DNA from: Amorphochlora amoebiformis
Taxonomy: Eukaryota > Cercozoa > Chlorarachniophyceae
Direction of reading: 5' to 3'
DNA: 64,000 nt
Assembly (NCBI GenBank): GCA_054601695.1
Contig: BAAHQB010000040.1
Span: forward strand, 868,001-932,000
Under the pieces are notes generated by a model that ran no database searches, was not told the origin of the DNA, and saw nothing but the letters and a program-made list of their open reading frames with translations. The position numbers and the translations under genes were made by a program. Of the stretch, positions 43,541 through 57,255 are shown piece after piece; the first letter of the stretch is position 1; the number at the start of each line of letters is the position of its first letter.

Positions 43541-43615
43541 CCGCATATCTAGATATGAATATATATTACTCAGATTCAAGGGGAAGTGAGCTTGGTAGTC
43601 CAAACGTGCTCTGAT
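43339..43615 (+). repeat. Three-copy island array
   Basis: AATATCCGCATATCTAGATA then TGAATATAGATTACTCAGA occurs at about 43347, 43440 and 43536, a spacing near 94 bp. The third copy continues uniquely into TTCAAGGGGAAGTGAGCTTG and TCCAAACGTGCTCTGA. On the plus strand that copy is open as [20 protein letters not shown] before a TGA. Confidence 0.88.
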
Positions 43616-43651
43616 GTATATATTAATAAGATTATTACATATGTATACATG

Positions 43652-43706
<55 letters not shown>

Positions 43707-43764
43707 TACATATTTAATTACAAAGAATAAATACCTACAGTAAATAGAATATATATATAAACCT

Positions 43765-43833
<69 letters not shown>

Positions 43834-43839
43834 TGTGTA

Positions 43840-43876
<37 letters not shown>

Positions 43877-43941
43877 ATGTCTACAGATATATATATATAT
43901 ACATATATCAATGTATATATCTATATATATGTATTTATTTA
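43616..43941. repeat. (TA)n tract
   Basis: TA repeat with a short AT-rich island at 43705-43750. No gene is seen. Confidence 0.85.
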
Positions 43942-44042
43942 CATGTATATAATGTGGGTGTGTGCAGATCTTTACATAATATATTTAGACATATCTAAGT
44001 ATATGTATGAAAATATCTGCACACACCCACATTATATACATG
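43942..44042. repeat. Perfect 28-bp inverted repeat with 45-nt loop
   Basis: Bases 43942-43969 (beginning CATGTATATAATGTGGGTGT) are the exact reverse complement of 44015-44042. The pairing continues imperfectly outward (GTATTTAT on both sides) and the loop itself contains a near-palindrome, TTAGACATATCTAAG. Transcribed, this would give a stable hairpin of small-RNA-precursor size. It could also be a miniature fold-back element. Confidence 0.85.
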
Positions 44043-44168
44043 AATATAAATACACACACATAGACATGTATAAATACACATACAAATGTATCCATATTTT
44101 TAGTTGTCACATATATATATAAATATATCTACCTATCCATATATATATATATATAACATATATATATA

Positions 44169-44209
<41 letters not shown>

Positions 44210-44316
44210 ACGTGTATAGATATGAATATAAATTACATAAGATTTACATGTAGACATTTATACTTACAAATTTATATATATATGTATATATATGTTTGTG
44301 TGTGTGTGTATATATT

Positions 44317-44347
<31 letters not shown>

Positions 44348-44378
44348 GTACATAAATTTATGTATATATAGATATATG

Positions 44379-44426
<48 letters not shown>

Positions 44427-44521
44427 GTATTTTATATATATATATGTGTGTGTGTGTACCATTGCAGGAAGCGTATTTATCGCTACAACAGATGGCTTTA
44501 CATTGTTATTTTGAACATTCC

Positions 44522-44554
<33 letters not shown>

Positions 44555-44692
44555 GATACAATATATTTATATAAATATATACACATATGTATTACACAAT
44601 GCATATGCATGCAACAAAATGATATATGCATGTAATAGATATTTGTATGTATTTATATATGTATGTATATATATCTATATATGTGTGTGTAA

Positions 44693-44728
<36 letters not shown>
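44043..44728. repeat. (TA)n block with islands
   Basis: TA, CA and TG repeats. A GC-richer island at 44458-44522 (ATTGCAGGAAGCGTATTTAT) lies between a TG run and TA repeat. No gene is recognised. Confidence 0.8.
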
Positions 44729-44786
44729 TACTGGTGAAAGATGTTGTCATATACAGAGGTTTGCGTGCTATTCTGGGATATATAGA

Positions 44787-44846
<60 letters not shown>

Positions 44847-44977
44847 ATAATATGAATATATTTCTGGTGAAAGATATTGTTTGATACAGATATCTGCATA
44901 ACTTTCTGGGGATATATGGGATATATATATAGCGTTATATGTATAAATGTAATGTAATACATATATTTATGTATGTG

Positions 44978-45014
<37 letters not shown>

Positions 45015-45095
45015 ATATATGTTATATATTATATATTACTGGTGAAAGATGGTGTTGTATAGGGATGTTTGCATAGCATTCTGTGTCATCAGATT

Positions 45096-45140
<45 letters not shown>

Positions 45141-45229
45141 ATATATATGTTATATATATATATATATATATATTACTGGTGAAAGATGGTGTTGTATAGG
45201 GGTGTTGGCATAACATTCTGTGTCATCAG

Positions 45230-45292
<63 letters not shown>

Positions 45293-45376
45293 TATATGTT
45301 ATATATTATATATATTACTGGTGAAAGATGGTGTTGTATAGCGATGTTTGCATAACATTCTGTGTCATCAGATCCC

Positions 45377-45474
<98 letters not shown>

Positions 45475-45568
45475 CAATATAATGTATATATTATATAATA
45501 TATATATTACTGGTGAAAAATGGTGTTGTATAGGGATGTTTGCATAACATTCTGTGTCATCAGATCCC

Positions 45569-45614
<46 letters not shown>

Positions 45615-45747
45615 CATATATATATATATAATATATATGTTATATAATATATATATTACTGTTGAAAGATGGTGTTGTATAGGGATGTTTGCATGACATT
45701 CTGTGTCATCAAATTCCGTATTATAATCTTCAGCTCATGACGATTTC

Positions 45748-45796
<49 letters not shown>

Positions 45797-45912
45797 GTTA
45801 TATATTATATATATTACTGGCGAAAGATGGTGTTGTATAGAGATGTTTGCATAGCATTCTGTGTCATCAGATCCCGTATTATATTCTTAAGCTCATGACG
45901 ATTTCCTGTGTA

Positions 45913-45915
<3 letters not shown>
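44729..45915 (+). repeat. Eight-copy island array
   Basis: Copies start at about 44729, 44863, 45037, 45171, 45313, 45506, 45655 and 45813. The unit is ATTACTGGTGAAAGATGGTG, TTGTATAGGGATGTTTGCAT, AACATTCTGTGTCATCAGAT. The seventh and eighth copies continue about 35 bp further (CCGTATTATAATCTTCAGCT, CATGACGATTTCCTG); in copies three to six TA repeat starts right after the CAGAT end. On the minus strand most copies share the open peptide [17 protein letters not shown]. Confidence 0.92.
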
Positions 45916-45958
<43 letters not shown>

Positions 45959-45972
45959 TCTTATCTATATAT

Positions 45973-46012
<40 letters not shown>

Positions 46013-46014
46013 TA

Positions 46015-46054
<40 letters not shown>

Positions 46055-46149
46055 TTACAAACATATATATATATATATATATGTTATAAATATATATACA
46101 CACATATATACATATATATGAGGGTACCAAACAGAGATGCTGCACATTC
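45916..46149. repeat. (TA)n tract
   Basis: TA repeat ending in GAGGGTACCAAACAGAGATG at about 46120-46145. No gene is seen. Confidence 0.85.
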
Positions 46150-46220
46150 TTCAATCTGAGACCAAATCAATGTTTATATATATATATATATATATATTCA
46201 AACTGAGACCAAATCAATGT

Positions 46221-46254
<34 letters not shown>

Positions 46255-46281
46255 CATATTCAATCTGAGACCAAATCAATG

Positions 46282-46290
<9 letters not shown>
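46150..46290 (+). repeat. Three-copy CTGAGACCAAATCAATGTT array
   Basis: The 19-22-bp island AATCTGAGACCAAATCAATG lies at about 46154, 46200 (AACTGAGACC) and 46261, separated by (TA)n. It is one of the smallest units among the arrays. Confidence 0.88.
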
Positions 46291-46320
<30 letters not shown>

Positions 46321-46449
46321 CATATTTACACATATATATAATAAACACACACTGAAGTGTACTTATATATATATATACATGATTTAATTGTACAATACAA
46401 AAATAGGTATATGCATACATATATATACATATATATACATATATATATA

Positions 46450-46486
<37 letters not shown>

Positions 46487-46627
46487 ACATTCACATATAT
46501 ATATATATTGATATATATATATATATGTATATATATTATAAATATAAACATATATGTATATATATATATATATTAAATATATATATATATATATATTGTT
46601 AATACCCCTTTATTGGCTGCCAAAATA

Positions 46628-46681
<54 letters not shown>

Positions 46682-46847
46682 GTATATACACATATGACAT
46701 TTTATATATATAGATATACATATGTGGTATATTAATTCATAACTTTCTGAATATATTTATTTATATGTAATACAATGTGTGTATATATTATATATATAGA
46801 TATATATATATATATATATATGTATACATGCGTGTATATATATGTGT

Positions 46848-46899
<52 letters not shown>

Positions 46900-46930
46900 T
46901 CTATCATATACATAATATATATATATTTAC

Positions 46931-46964
<34 letters not shown>

Positions 46965-47369
46965 ATATATATATATGTATATATCTACATATATATAATA
47001 TATATGTATGTATGTATATATATATATATATGTATATTATATGTACATATATGTGTGTGTGTATATGTATGTGCATATGTATATATATATAATATATATA
47101 TAAATATATATATATATATATGTATTTATTTATTTATATATATGCATATGAATGTATATATAAGCATATATATACATCTATATACATATATATATACATA
47201 TTTTATATATATATATATGTATATACCTAAATCCAAAGTGTCCGTATTTCTTTCCGAAGTTTTCCTCCTCCGTTATTTTCTATTTGTGTGTGTGTATATG
47301 TATATGTATATGTACATGTATATGTAATATACATACACAAATGTATATGTATGCATGTATATATGTATA

Positions 47370-47415
<46 letters not shown>

Positions 47416-47660
47416 AATATATGTGTTTATAAACGTTTCTATACATACGTACATACGTTTAAATACTTATATATATTCAATGTGTTACATATATATATAT
47501 ATACATATATAATATGATGTACATATATATATACATATACATATATTACACATACGTATTTATACATATTTACATACATACTACACATATACATATATAT
47601 ATACATGCGAAAACCTATTCTTAAAATGTGCATGTAATATACATGAATAATGTTCACTAA
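46291..47660. repeat. (TA)n block with islands
   Basis: TA, TATG and TACA repeats. Islands lie at 46345-46410, 46597-46630, 46720-46780, 47226-47290 and 47600-47660. The 47227-47279 island on the minus strand is bounded by AATAG and GATTTAG|GTATAT and is open as [17 protein letters not shown]. Confidence 0.75.
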
Positions 47661-47870
47661 TTGAACATTTTTTCACAAACCTTCCTACGATCACCCATTC
47701 CAGAATATCCTCCTGTTCGAGTCATCAATATCGCAACAATATTCAGTTTAGAGAAATATTAAATATCGAATAAATATAGACTCATCGTGACTATCAATCC
47801 CACGATACCAATCTACAGACGAAATGAGGAGAAAAGATAGGAAAATGAATAAATGATGTAATACGACAAA
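47661..47870. other. Unique segment
   Basis: Non-repetitive, moderately AT-rich DNA containing CCTACGATCACCCATTCCAG and CCACGATACCAATCTACAGA, leading into a GA domain. No open frame of note. Confidence 0.6.
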
Positions 47871-48446
47871 TTCAAGAGAGAAGGGAGGAAAGGAGAGAGA
47901 GAGAAGAGAGAGAAAGGGAGAGAGAGGAGAGAGAAAGAGAGAGAGAGAGGAGAGAGAATAGAGAGAGAGAGGAGAGAGAAAGAGAGAGAGAGGAAAGAGA
48001 AAGAGAGAAGAGGAGAGGGAAAGAGAGGAGAGAGAAAGAGAGAGAGAGTGAGATAGAGAGAACAGAGAAAGAAAGAGAGGAGAGAGAAGGAGAGAGAGAG
48101 AAGAGAGAAAAAGAGAGAGAGAGAGGAGCAAGAAAGAGAAAGAGAGTGAGAAAAAGAGAGGAAAAGAGAGAGTGATAGAGATATAATACATACTACCTTC
48201 AACGTCGAAATCGCCTTTAGGTGGGCTGGAAGGTGCTAGGATATGGTAAGTATTAGGGTTAGAGTTAGATTTTGTGTTGGTAATCTGAGACAAGATGAGA
48301 GAAAGAGAGAGAGAGAGAGTGGAGAGGTAACGGGTGTGGGAGGAAGAGAGGGAGGGAGAGAGGGCGAGAAAATGTAAGAGGGAGTTTCAAGGTTGAAATG
48401 ATATGTAAGCATTATACGGATATATGCCTAAAATATATATCTATAC

Positions 48447-48502
<56 letters not shown>

Positions 48503-48547
48503 GTATATTTATATATATATATAAATATATATGTCTTATACATACAC

Positions 48548-48593
<46 letters not shown>

Positions 48594-49341
48594 CCAATGC
48601 TAAGATAGCGCTGGATCGAAAGAGAAAAACAAATAATAGAGATAGATACAAACCTATTACCAATATACAAATAATAGAGATAGATATAAACCTATTACCA
48701 ATATACGGGTAAGACATGGATTCAGGATATTCTCTTAGGGGTTAACAGCTTCGAAATAACAGAAATGAAGAAAATAGATATATTCTTAAAAAAAAAAAAA
48801 AAGAGAGAAAGAGACAGAGATTAAGAGAAAAAGAGAGAGAAGAGAGGGGGGGAGAGACAAAGAGACAAAGATTAAGGGAAAAAGAGAGAGAAGAGAGGGG
48901 GGGAGAGACAAAGAGACAGAGATTAAGAGAAAAAGAGAGAGAAGAGAGGGGGGGAGAGACAAAGGGACAAAGATCACGAGAAAAAGAGAGGGAAGAGAGG
49001 AGGGGGGGAGAGACAAAGAGACAAAGATCGAGAGAAAAAGAGAGCGAAGAGAGGAGGGGGGGAGAGAGAGAAAAAGATGAGAGACAGATGTTAAGAACCT
49101 TCAGGGTCGAAATCAATGGTATGCGTGTCAGAGGGTACTAAGATTACAGTTGGAATTAAGATTCAAACTAGTATTAGGGTTATAGTGAAATGGGAGGAGA
49201 GAGAGAGAGATGAGAGAGAGAGGAGAGAGAGAGAGATTGAGAGGAGAGAGAGAGAGAGATGAGAGAGACAGATGAGAGAAGAGAGATGAGAAAAAGATAT
49301 GAGAGAGAGAGAGAGCGATGAGAGAGAGAGAGATGAGAGAG

Positions 49342-49372
<31 letters not shown>

Positions 49373-49475
49373 TGAGAGAAGAGAGATGAGAAAAAGAGAT
49401 GAGAGAGAGGGAGAGAGATGAGAGAGAGAGAGATGAGAGAGATGAGAGAGAGAGAGATGAGAGAGAGATGAGAGA

Positions 49476-49508
<33 letters not shown>

Positions 49509-49995
49509 TGAGAGAGAGATAGATAAGAGAGAGAGATGAGAGAGAGAGAGATGAGAGAGAAAGAGATGAGAGATATGAGATAAGCGATAGAGAGAGATGA
49601 GAGAAAGAGAACAGAGATAGAGAGAGAGAGAGGGAGATGAAAGATAGAGAGATGAAAGATAGAGATGCGGGAAAGAGATGAGAGAGAGAAAAGAAAAAAG
49701 GGGGGGGAGACATGAGAGAGATTAGAGAGGGAGATGACAGAAAGAGCTTTAAGAGAGAGAGATATGAGAGAGCTGAGAGATGAGAGACAGCGGAGAGATG
49801 AGAGAGATGAGAGAGAGAGAGAGACGAGAGGGGGAGATGAGAGAGGGAGAGAGAGAGATGAGAGAAAATCCCACAAGAGAGAGAGAATATAGAGAGAAGC
49901 CCACAAGAGAGAGAGAAATAGAGAGAGACCCACAGAGCGAGAGAAAATTGAGACAGATACGTAAGAGGGATAGAAAATAGAAAAGAGTTCTCTAT
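47871..49995 (+). repeat. Composite GA domain in at least four blocks
   Basis: Purine tracts lie at about 47871-48185, 48293-48385, 48785-49080 and 49185-49990. Spacers at 48190-48290 and 49085-49185 are related: both have ACCTTCA followed by GTCGAAATC, then GGTGCTAGGAT or GGTACTAAGAT, then TATTAGGGTTA. The third tract is built of a ~60-bp unit with GGGGGGGAGAGACAAAGAGA. The fourth is dominated by GATGAGAGAGA. The 48390-48785 spacer holds TA repeats and a 38-bp tandem duplication at 48630-48705 (CAAATAATAGAGATAGATAC landmark). Confidence 0.85.
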
Positions 49996-50144
49996 GAGAG
50001 TGAGAATTGCGATAACCTCATAATAATAATATGTATAATCGTAAGATATAATATATATATATATATATATATAATACATTATTGGAACAGATATATAAAC
50101 TTATACATACGTGTATATACCTAGAAATATGTATATGTGAAGTA

Positions 50145-50185
<41 letters not shown>

Positions 50186-50242
50186 TGTATATATATATAC
50201 CTTTCAACCTAAATATACATATGTAAAGTTACATACATATAT

Positions 50243-50273
<31 letters not shown>

Positions 50274-50376
50274 TATTATAATACCTTTCGAAAAAAAAGA
50301 GGTATATATTGGGAGTTGACAATGATGTACTGCCGTTAACTTAATTATCTTCTTGGCATCCTAAATATATATATAA

Positions 50377-50433
<57 letters not shown>

Positions 50434-50492
50434 CATATATATATTACGTATATCTTTATACACTAATATACAGGGCTACTATATACATATCA

Positions 50493-50533
<41 letters not shown>

Positions 50534-50725
50534 ATATGAGTATGAAAGTATAACTAGAAGTAGGTATCAGGCACCTTACTATACATATATATATATATAT
50601 ACATATATATAAATATATATAAATATATATATATATACGTATATATATATATATATATACATACACATATACATATATATATGTGTGTTATATATATATA
50701 TATATATATATTTAATATATTATGC

Positions 50726-50767
<42 letters not shown>

Positions 50768-50784
50768 ATTCGCATTTATGTTAT

Positions 50785-50838
<54 letters not shown>

Positions 50839-50849
50839 ATACATATATA

Positions 50850-50882
<33 letters not shown>

Positions 50883-50935
50883 CTGACTATATACATAATA
50901 CATAACTATATCTGTGTATGACGAATATATGTATA

Positions 50936-50987
<52 letters not shown>

Positions 50988-51046
50988 CATATACATATAC
51001 ATATTTACATAATTATGTACAAGTGAATATATATTTAGACATATAT

Positions 51047-51092
<46 letters not shown>

Positions 51093-51112
51093 TATATATA
51101 TAATAAATTATG

Positions 51113-51143
<31 letters not shown>

Positions 51144-51330
51144 TATATATATAAATATATATACATATATACCTTAAATGTCTTCAAAGCTATCGTTTTC
51201 TCAATATCTATTACATCTATGTATGTATGTATATATATATAGTAAAATACATATATACATATATATATACATATATATAACACATATTTATACATATACA
51301 CATATACATATGCATGCATGTGTGTGTGTA

Positions 51331-51365
<35 letters not shown>

Positions 51366-51484
51366 ATATATATATACATATATATATACCTAAATATATA
51401 TTTTAATCAAATATATATATATATATATATACAAGGTAAGAAATTATAGTAAATGCACAGAATGTGTACGTCAACGTCGTAACG

Positions 51485-51520
<36 letters not shown>

Positions 51521-51538
51521 ATATGTATATATGTATAT

Positions 51539-51581
<43 letters not shown>

Positions 51582-51668
51582 CTATATGTATGTAGAGAAA
51601 TCTCAATATTTCCATCTACACATATTCATTTATATGCTTGTTATTAACATCAAATGGATATATTCACA

Positions 51669-51703
<35 letters not shown>

Positions 51704-51809
51704 GATATGTATATATATATATATATAACAATATAAGTGTACATATACATATATATATATATATACACGTACTATATACAAATAAATATATATATATATA
51801 TATGTAATT

Positions 51810-51851
<42 letters not shown>

Positions 51852-51869
51852 ATATATATAATTATATAT
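49996..51869. repeat. (TA)n block with islands
   Basis: TA, TACA and TATG repeats with a (CT)n run at 50786-50799. Islands lie at 50070-50140, 50283-50360, 50545-50580, 51171-51225, 51435-51490 and 51590-51675. On the minus strand 50285-50328 is bounded by GGCAG and CGAAAG|GTATTA and is open as YIIVNSQYIPLFFE. The 51173-51207 island ends TTTAAG|GTATAT. Confidence 0.75.
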
Positions 51870-52255
51870 ATACTGTTAGCGCAGAAATACAATAATACAG
51901 ATAGCATCAGTAAACGCAGCTCGATGAGTAGATGTCTGTACAGTATTCAAACGTTATCGTAGCCCTAGTATAGACCGCTCGAGATCGATGGAGATTCTGC
52001 AGATCGTTCGGAGATCATATCATCCGGTAGTACCCGTCAGTACCCGGTAGTAACGGGCTTCCGTGGTACCATGACAAAAGCGTGTCGTCACGGCATATCG
52101 TGGTGACGTCACGGCATGTCACGCCTAATGTTACGCATCAGTAGCCTCTTCGTTTGTAGTGAAGAGCAAGTAGCCATGCAACATGGAGACATAAAATCAG
52201 AATTCGGAAAAACTTCAATCAGACCACTGTCCACATTACCACTGCGTTAACAATA
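51870..52255 (-). mobile_element. Second decayed tRNA-derived SINE-like element
   Basis: Complex insert in TA repeat, the largest GC-richer island of the central window. The minus-strand start, TGTTAACGCAGTGGTAATGT, matches the head of the 30295-30555 element (TGTTAGCACAGTGGTATAGT), and CTGATTGAAG corresponds to its B-box region, now decayed. The other end on the plus strand reads TGTTAGCGCAG, so the termini are an 11-bp inverted repeat with one mismatch. Inside are CCCGGTAGTAACGGG (52043-52057) and TGACGTCA (52104-52111), flanked by short CACGGCAT repeats. Confidence 0.55.
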
Positions 52256-52268
52256 TACATACATATAA

Positions 52269-52360
<92 letters not shown>

Positions 52361-52372
52361 ATACATACATTG

Positions 52373-52404
<32 letters not shown>

Positions 52405-52596
52405 ATTATACATATAAACATATGTATACATAAATATGTAGATATTTTTGTTTATACATAGATATATATATATATATATATATATAAATATACATATATA
52501 TATACATACATATATATATATATATATATTATATATAAATATAAGTATACCTTGATTTCTTGAAACTTTTGAACCCTAACATATCAACATATAACG

Positions 52597-52644
<48 letters not shown>

Positions 52645-52822
52645 TATATATAAATATACATATACACATATATATATACATATACATATATATATATAAT
52701 AAATGTATACATAAATATATAGATGAACACATTAATACATTAATACATACATGTATGTATGTATAACAAATGTATATATATATATATAATATTTATATAT
52801 ACATGCATAAATATATATTTAA

Positions 52823-52855
<33 letters not shown>

Positions 52856-52879
52856 CATGTATATGTTCTCATGTATATA

Positions 52880-52975
<96 letters not shown>

Positions 52976-53022
52976 CAATTAAACGTTTACAACATATTTA
53001 TGTACATATAAATGTGTTTTAA

Positions 53023-53068
<46 letters not shown>

Positions 53069-53216
53069 CACACATATATACACACATACATATGTGTACA
53101 CTTTGTATAAACACATAAATGTATATATACAAACACAATATATATATATAGATATAGATATAGATATAGATGTACATATATGCAATATATATATATATAT
53201 ATATCTAGGTATATAC
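52256..53216. repeat. (TA)n block
   Basis: TA, TATACA and TG repeats. Small islands lie at 52545-52605, 52715-52760 and 52980-53020. On the minus strand 52551-52575 ends ATCAAG|GTATAC. Four GATATA units lie at 53150-53172. No gene is recognised. Confidence 0.8.
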
Positions 53217-53261
53217 CGGTGCAAGCGGTGGATTCCCGGTAGTAACGGGAGGTTCGTTTAA
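53217..53261 (-). other. Exon-like island, 45 nt, in frame
   Basis: Minus strand: TTTATCTTACAG, a good acceptor, precedes the segment and GCACCG|GTATATAC follows. Fifteen codons in phase 0 at both ends read [15 protein letters not shown], a proline-rich peptide. The underlying CCCGTTACTACCGGG is identical to the reverse complement of 52043-52057 in the nearby SINE-like element, so the island may instead be a fragment of that element. Confidence 0.33.
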
Positions 53262-53308
53262 CTGTAAGATAAACATCAAGATATATATACATATATATAC
53301 ATACATAC

Positions 53309-53374
<66 letters not shown>

Positions 53375-53390
53375 TATGTATAAATACGTC

Positions 53391-53421
<31 letters not shown>

Positions 53422-53486
53422 TGCATATATATATATATATAACACGGTATTTATATGTAGATATATATGTATATATACACATATAT

Positions 53487-53528
<42 letters not shown>

Positions 53529-53820
53529 ATATATCTCTGTATATATACATACATTCCACATTTGTAACACAAATAGGGTTAATTTACCCAAAATACAGCA
53601 CGATTAGATATGGTATAAAATTTCGCTTAGGGTTATATAGACCTTACATTTAAATATATATCTATATGGCTTATAAATAGATACTATATTTATATATATA
53701 TGAGATACATGTATATATTATATATATATATATATGTAAAAATATATAACTCGATCATTATCGCTATCATCTTCAAGCTCTAGCCTACATGTATTGCTTT
53801 AATGTATATATGAGATATAT
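53262..53820. repeat. (TA)n block with a unique segment
   Basis: TA and TATACA repeats to about 53550, then unique AT-rich DNA at 53560-53660 (AATAGGGTTAATTTACCCAA) and 53750-53810 (ATCGCTATCATCTTCAAGCT). On the minus strand the latter is open as LEDDSDNDR. No gene is assigned. Confidence 0.75.
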
Positions 53821-54223
53821 ATATATGACATATATGAGACATATATATATGACATATAGATCTTGTCTTTATATGTACATCAATATGAAATATGAATATA
53901 TGATAAATTTACGTAAATATATGTGATATATAGGACATATACATCTTATATTCATAAAAACATCTATAATATATTTATATATATATATATATATATAGGA
54001 TATATATCACATATAGACCTTTTTAAGTATATGTATATCAATATGGCATATTTTTGTAATATATTGGTATATATGAGATATACATGTATATATGAGATAT
54101 ACATGTATATATATATGGGATATATTGGACATATAGACCTTATTAGTATATGTATATCAATGTGGCATATTTTTGTAATATATTGATGTATATATATGAG
54201 ATATACATGTGTCGATATGAGAT

Positions 54224-54281
<58 letters not shown>

Positions 54282-54335
54282 GATATATTGGACATATAGA
54301 CCTTTTTGAGGACGTCGATTGAATCATATGGAATA
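53821..54335 (+). repeat. Diverged ~140-bp array with ATGAGATATACATG units
   Basis: GACATATAGACCTT (or GATCTT) occurs near 53852, 54012, 54130 and 54291. It is followed in three copies by GTATATGTATATCAATATGG, CATATTTTTGTAATATATTG. GAGATATACATGTATATATG recurs between copies at 54073, 54096, 54198 and 54220. Confidence 0.8.
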
Positions 54336-54356
54336 GATCCTGTTATAAGTAACTAT

Positions 54357-54396
<40 letters not shown>

Positions 54397-54457
54397 ATAT
54401 ATATATATACACCATATATGTATATATATTAATGTAAATGCATATTTTATAACATAC

Positions 54458-54497
<40 letters not shown>

Positions 54498-54540
54498 TGT
54501 ATATATCTACAATGTTTTGGTACTTAAAATGGTCTAACTC
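54336..54540. repeat. (TA)n tract
   Basis: TA repeat interrupted at 54420-54460 by AT-rich sequence. No gene is seen. Confidence 0.85.
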
Positions 54541-55190
<650 letters not shown>

Positions 55191-55216
<26 letters not shown>

Positions 55217-55248
55217 AAATATATACGTACAGATATTATATTTATATT

Positions 55249-55281
<33 letters not shown>

Positions 55282-55519
55282 TTGCATCTGTACACAGCCT
55301 TAAACATTATGTATATAAATATATATACATATACATAATGTACATAAATATATAAATACATACATTTATATATATATATATATTACCATAAATCATATCT
55401 TCAGGAACCTTTAGTGGTAACGTTGCAACATCTATGACATCCGAATATCTATATATATAAATACATATATATATATATATATACATCTATATATTTATAT
55501 ATATATATATGTGTGTGTG

Positions 55520-55581
<62 letters not shown>

Positions 55582-55639
55582 ATATATATGTAAATATGTG
55601 TGTAATTATATATATATATAATATAATATAATAGATATG

Positions 55640-55670
<31 letters not shown>

Positions 55671-55775
55671 ATGTGATTTATATAGATATATATATATATA
55701 TATGGATATATATAAAATATATATGTATAATTATATATATATATAATATATATATATATATATTAAATATATAGT
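55191..55775. repeat. (TA)n block with one island
   Basis: TA repeats. The 55384-55450 island is exon-like on the minus strand (listed separately). The remainder is TA, TG and TATAGATA sequence. Confidence 0.85.
55387..55431 (-). other. Exon-like island, 45 nt
   Basis: Minus strand: GATGTCATAG precedes and GATTTATG|GTAATAT follows. With two leading bases and one trailing base the frame [14 protein letters not shown] is open and extends upstream as SDVID, so the acceptor may lie further left. The length is divisible by three with symmetric phase-1 ends. No family is recognised. Confidence 0.3.
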
Positions 55776-55855
55776 ATATCCCTAACCCTAACCCTAAACC
55801 TAACCCTAACTCTAACCCTAACCCTAACTCTAACCCTAACCCTAACCCTAGCCCG
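55776..55855 (-). repeat. Short CCCTAA telomere-type block
   Basis: About twelve CCCTAA/TCTAA/CCTAAA hexamers on the plus strand, ending CCCTAGCCCGTTCCAG, which is the first copy of the following array. Confidence 0.9.
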
Positions 55856-55911
55856 TTCCAGAACCAATGAATGAGATGATTAGAATGTCGTATCCATATA
55901 CATATATATAT

Positions 55912-55943
<32 letters not shown>

Positions 55944-55990
55944 TACCCGTTCCAGAACCAATGGATGAGATGATTAGAATGTACATATCC

Positions 55991-56064
<74 letters not shown>

Positions 56065-56210
56065 CCCGTTCCAGAACCAATGAATTAGATGATTAGAATG
56101 TACGTATCCTCCATTCGAATTCTTAGGAATCTATACAAATATAATATATATTAATAGGAAAATGCATATAATATATATGTATATATATATATATAAGCTG
56201 ATATATATAC

Positions 56211-56244
<34 letters not shown>

Positions 56245-56254
56245 AAATATATAA

Positions 56255-56302
<48 letters not shown>

Positions 56303-56418
56303 GAGAATATGTATATATGAATATACGTATATATATGATGATTAGAATGTACATATCCTCCATTCGAATTCTTGGGAATCTATATAAAAATAATATATAT
56401 TACTAGGAAAATGCATAA
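55851..56418 (+). repeat. Four-copy island array: CCCGTTCCAGAACCAATGAA
   Basis: Copies lie at about 55851-55898, 55946-55994, 56064-56170 and 56337-56418 (the last lacks the left part). The left half is CCCGTTCCAGAACCAATGAA then GAGATGATTAGAATGTAC. The right half, only in copies three and four, is TATCCTCCATTCGAATTCTT and a TAGGAAAATGCATA tail. Copies one and two enter TA repeat after CCATATAC. Confidence 0.9.
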
Positions 56419-56470
56419 AATATATATGTGTATATATATATATATATAAGCTGATATATATATTTATATA

Positions 56471-56517
<47 letters not shown>

Positions 56518-56763
56518 GTGTGTATATAAATAAAGATAGATAGATATATATAAAATATATATACATATATATATTTATATACATATATATATAAATATAT
56601 ATGTATGTATGTATATATATGTAGATATTTATATATAATATATCGAGATATCTAGATATATATTTTTTTATATGTATATAAGAAATCTGGATATACCTCA
56701 AGACATACAACGTCCCATTCATTTATTTCATCAAGCCAATTCTCATACCTGATACATATATAT

Positions 56764-56853
<90 letters not shown>

Positions 56854-56957
56854 TGTATATTTACATATCATATCTACAAAAATTATATATACATATATAT
56901 ATAAATATATACATACATATACATGAGAGGGCAACATGTACATGTACATGTACATAT

Positions 56958-56990
<33 letters not shown>

Positions 56991-57208
56991 CATACATATA
57001 TACATATATGAATGTATGTATGTATGTATGTATGCGGATATAAATATTTATATATATAAGACATATATGTTTTTTATGTGTGTTTGTGTTCTTGTGTGCT
57101 TTATGTATATATGCAACATATAATAAATATATATATGTATATATATACATATGTGTGTGTGTGTGTATGTGTGCATATATAATATATATATATATATAAA
57201 ATTTATAA

Positions 57209-57255
<47 letters not shown>

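Noticed and set aside
45655-45915. Long copies of the 44.7-45.9 kb array as full-length exons
   Set aside because: The frame shared by shorter copies meets stops (TGA, TAA) in the extra left part on the minus strand, so at most the [17 protein letters not shown] segment could be coding.
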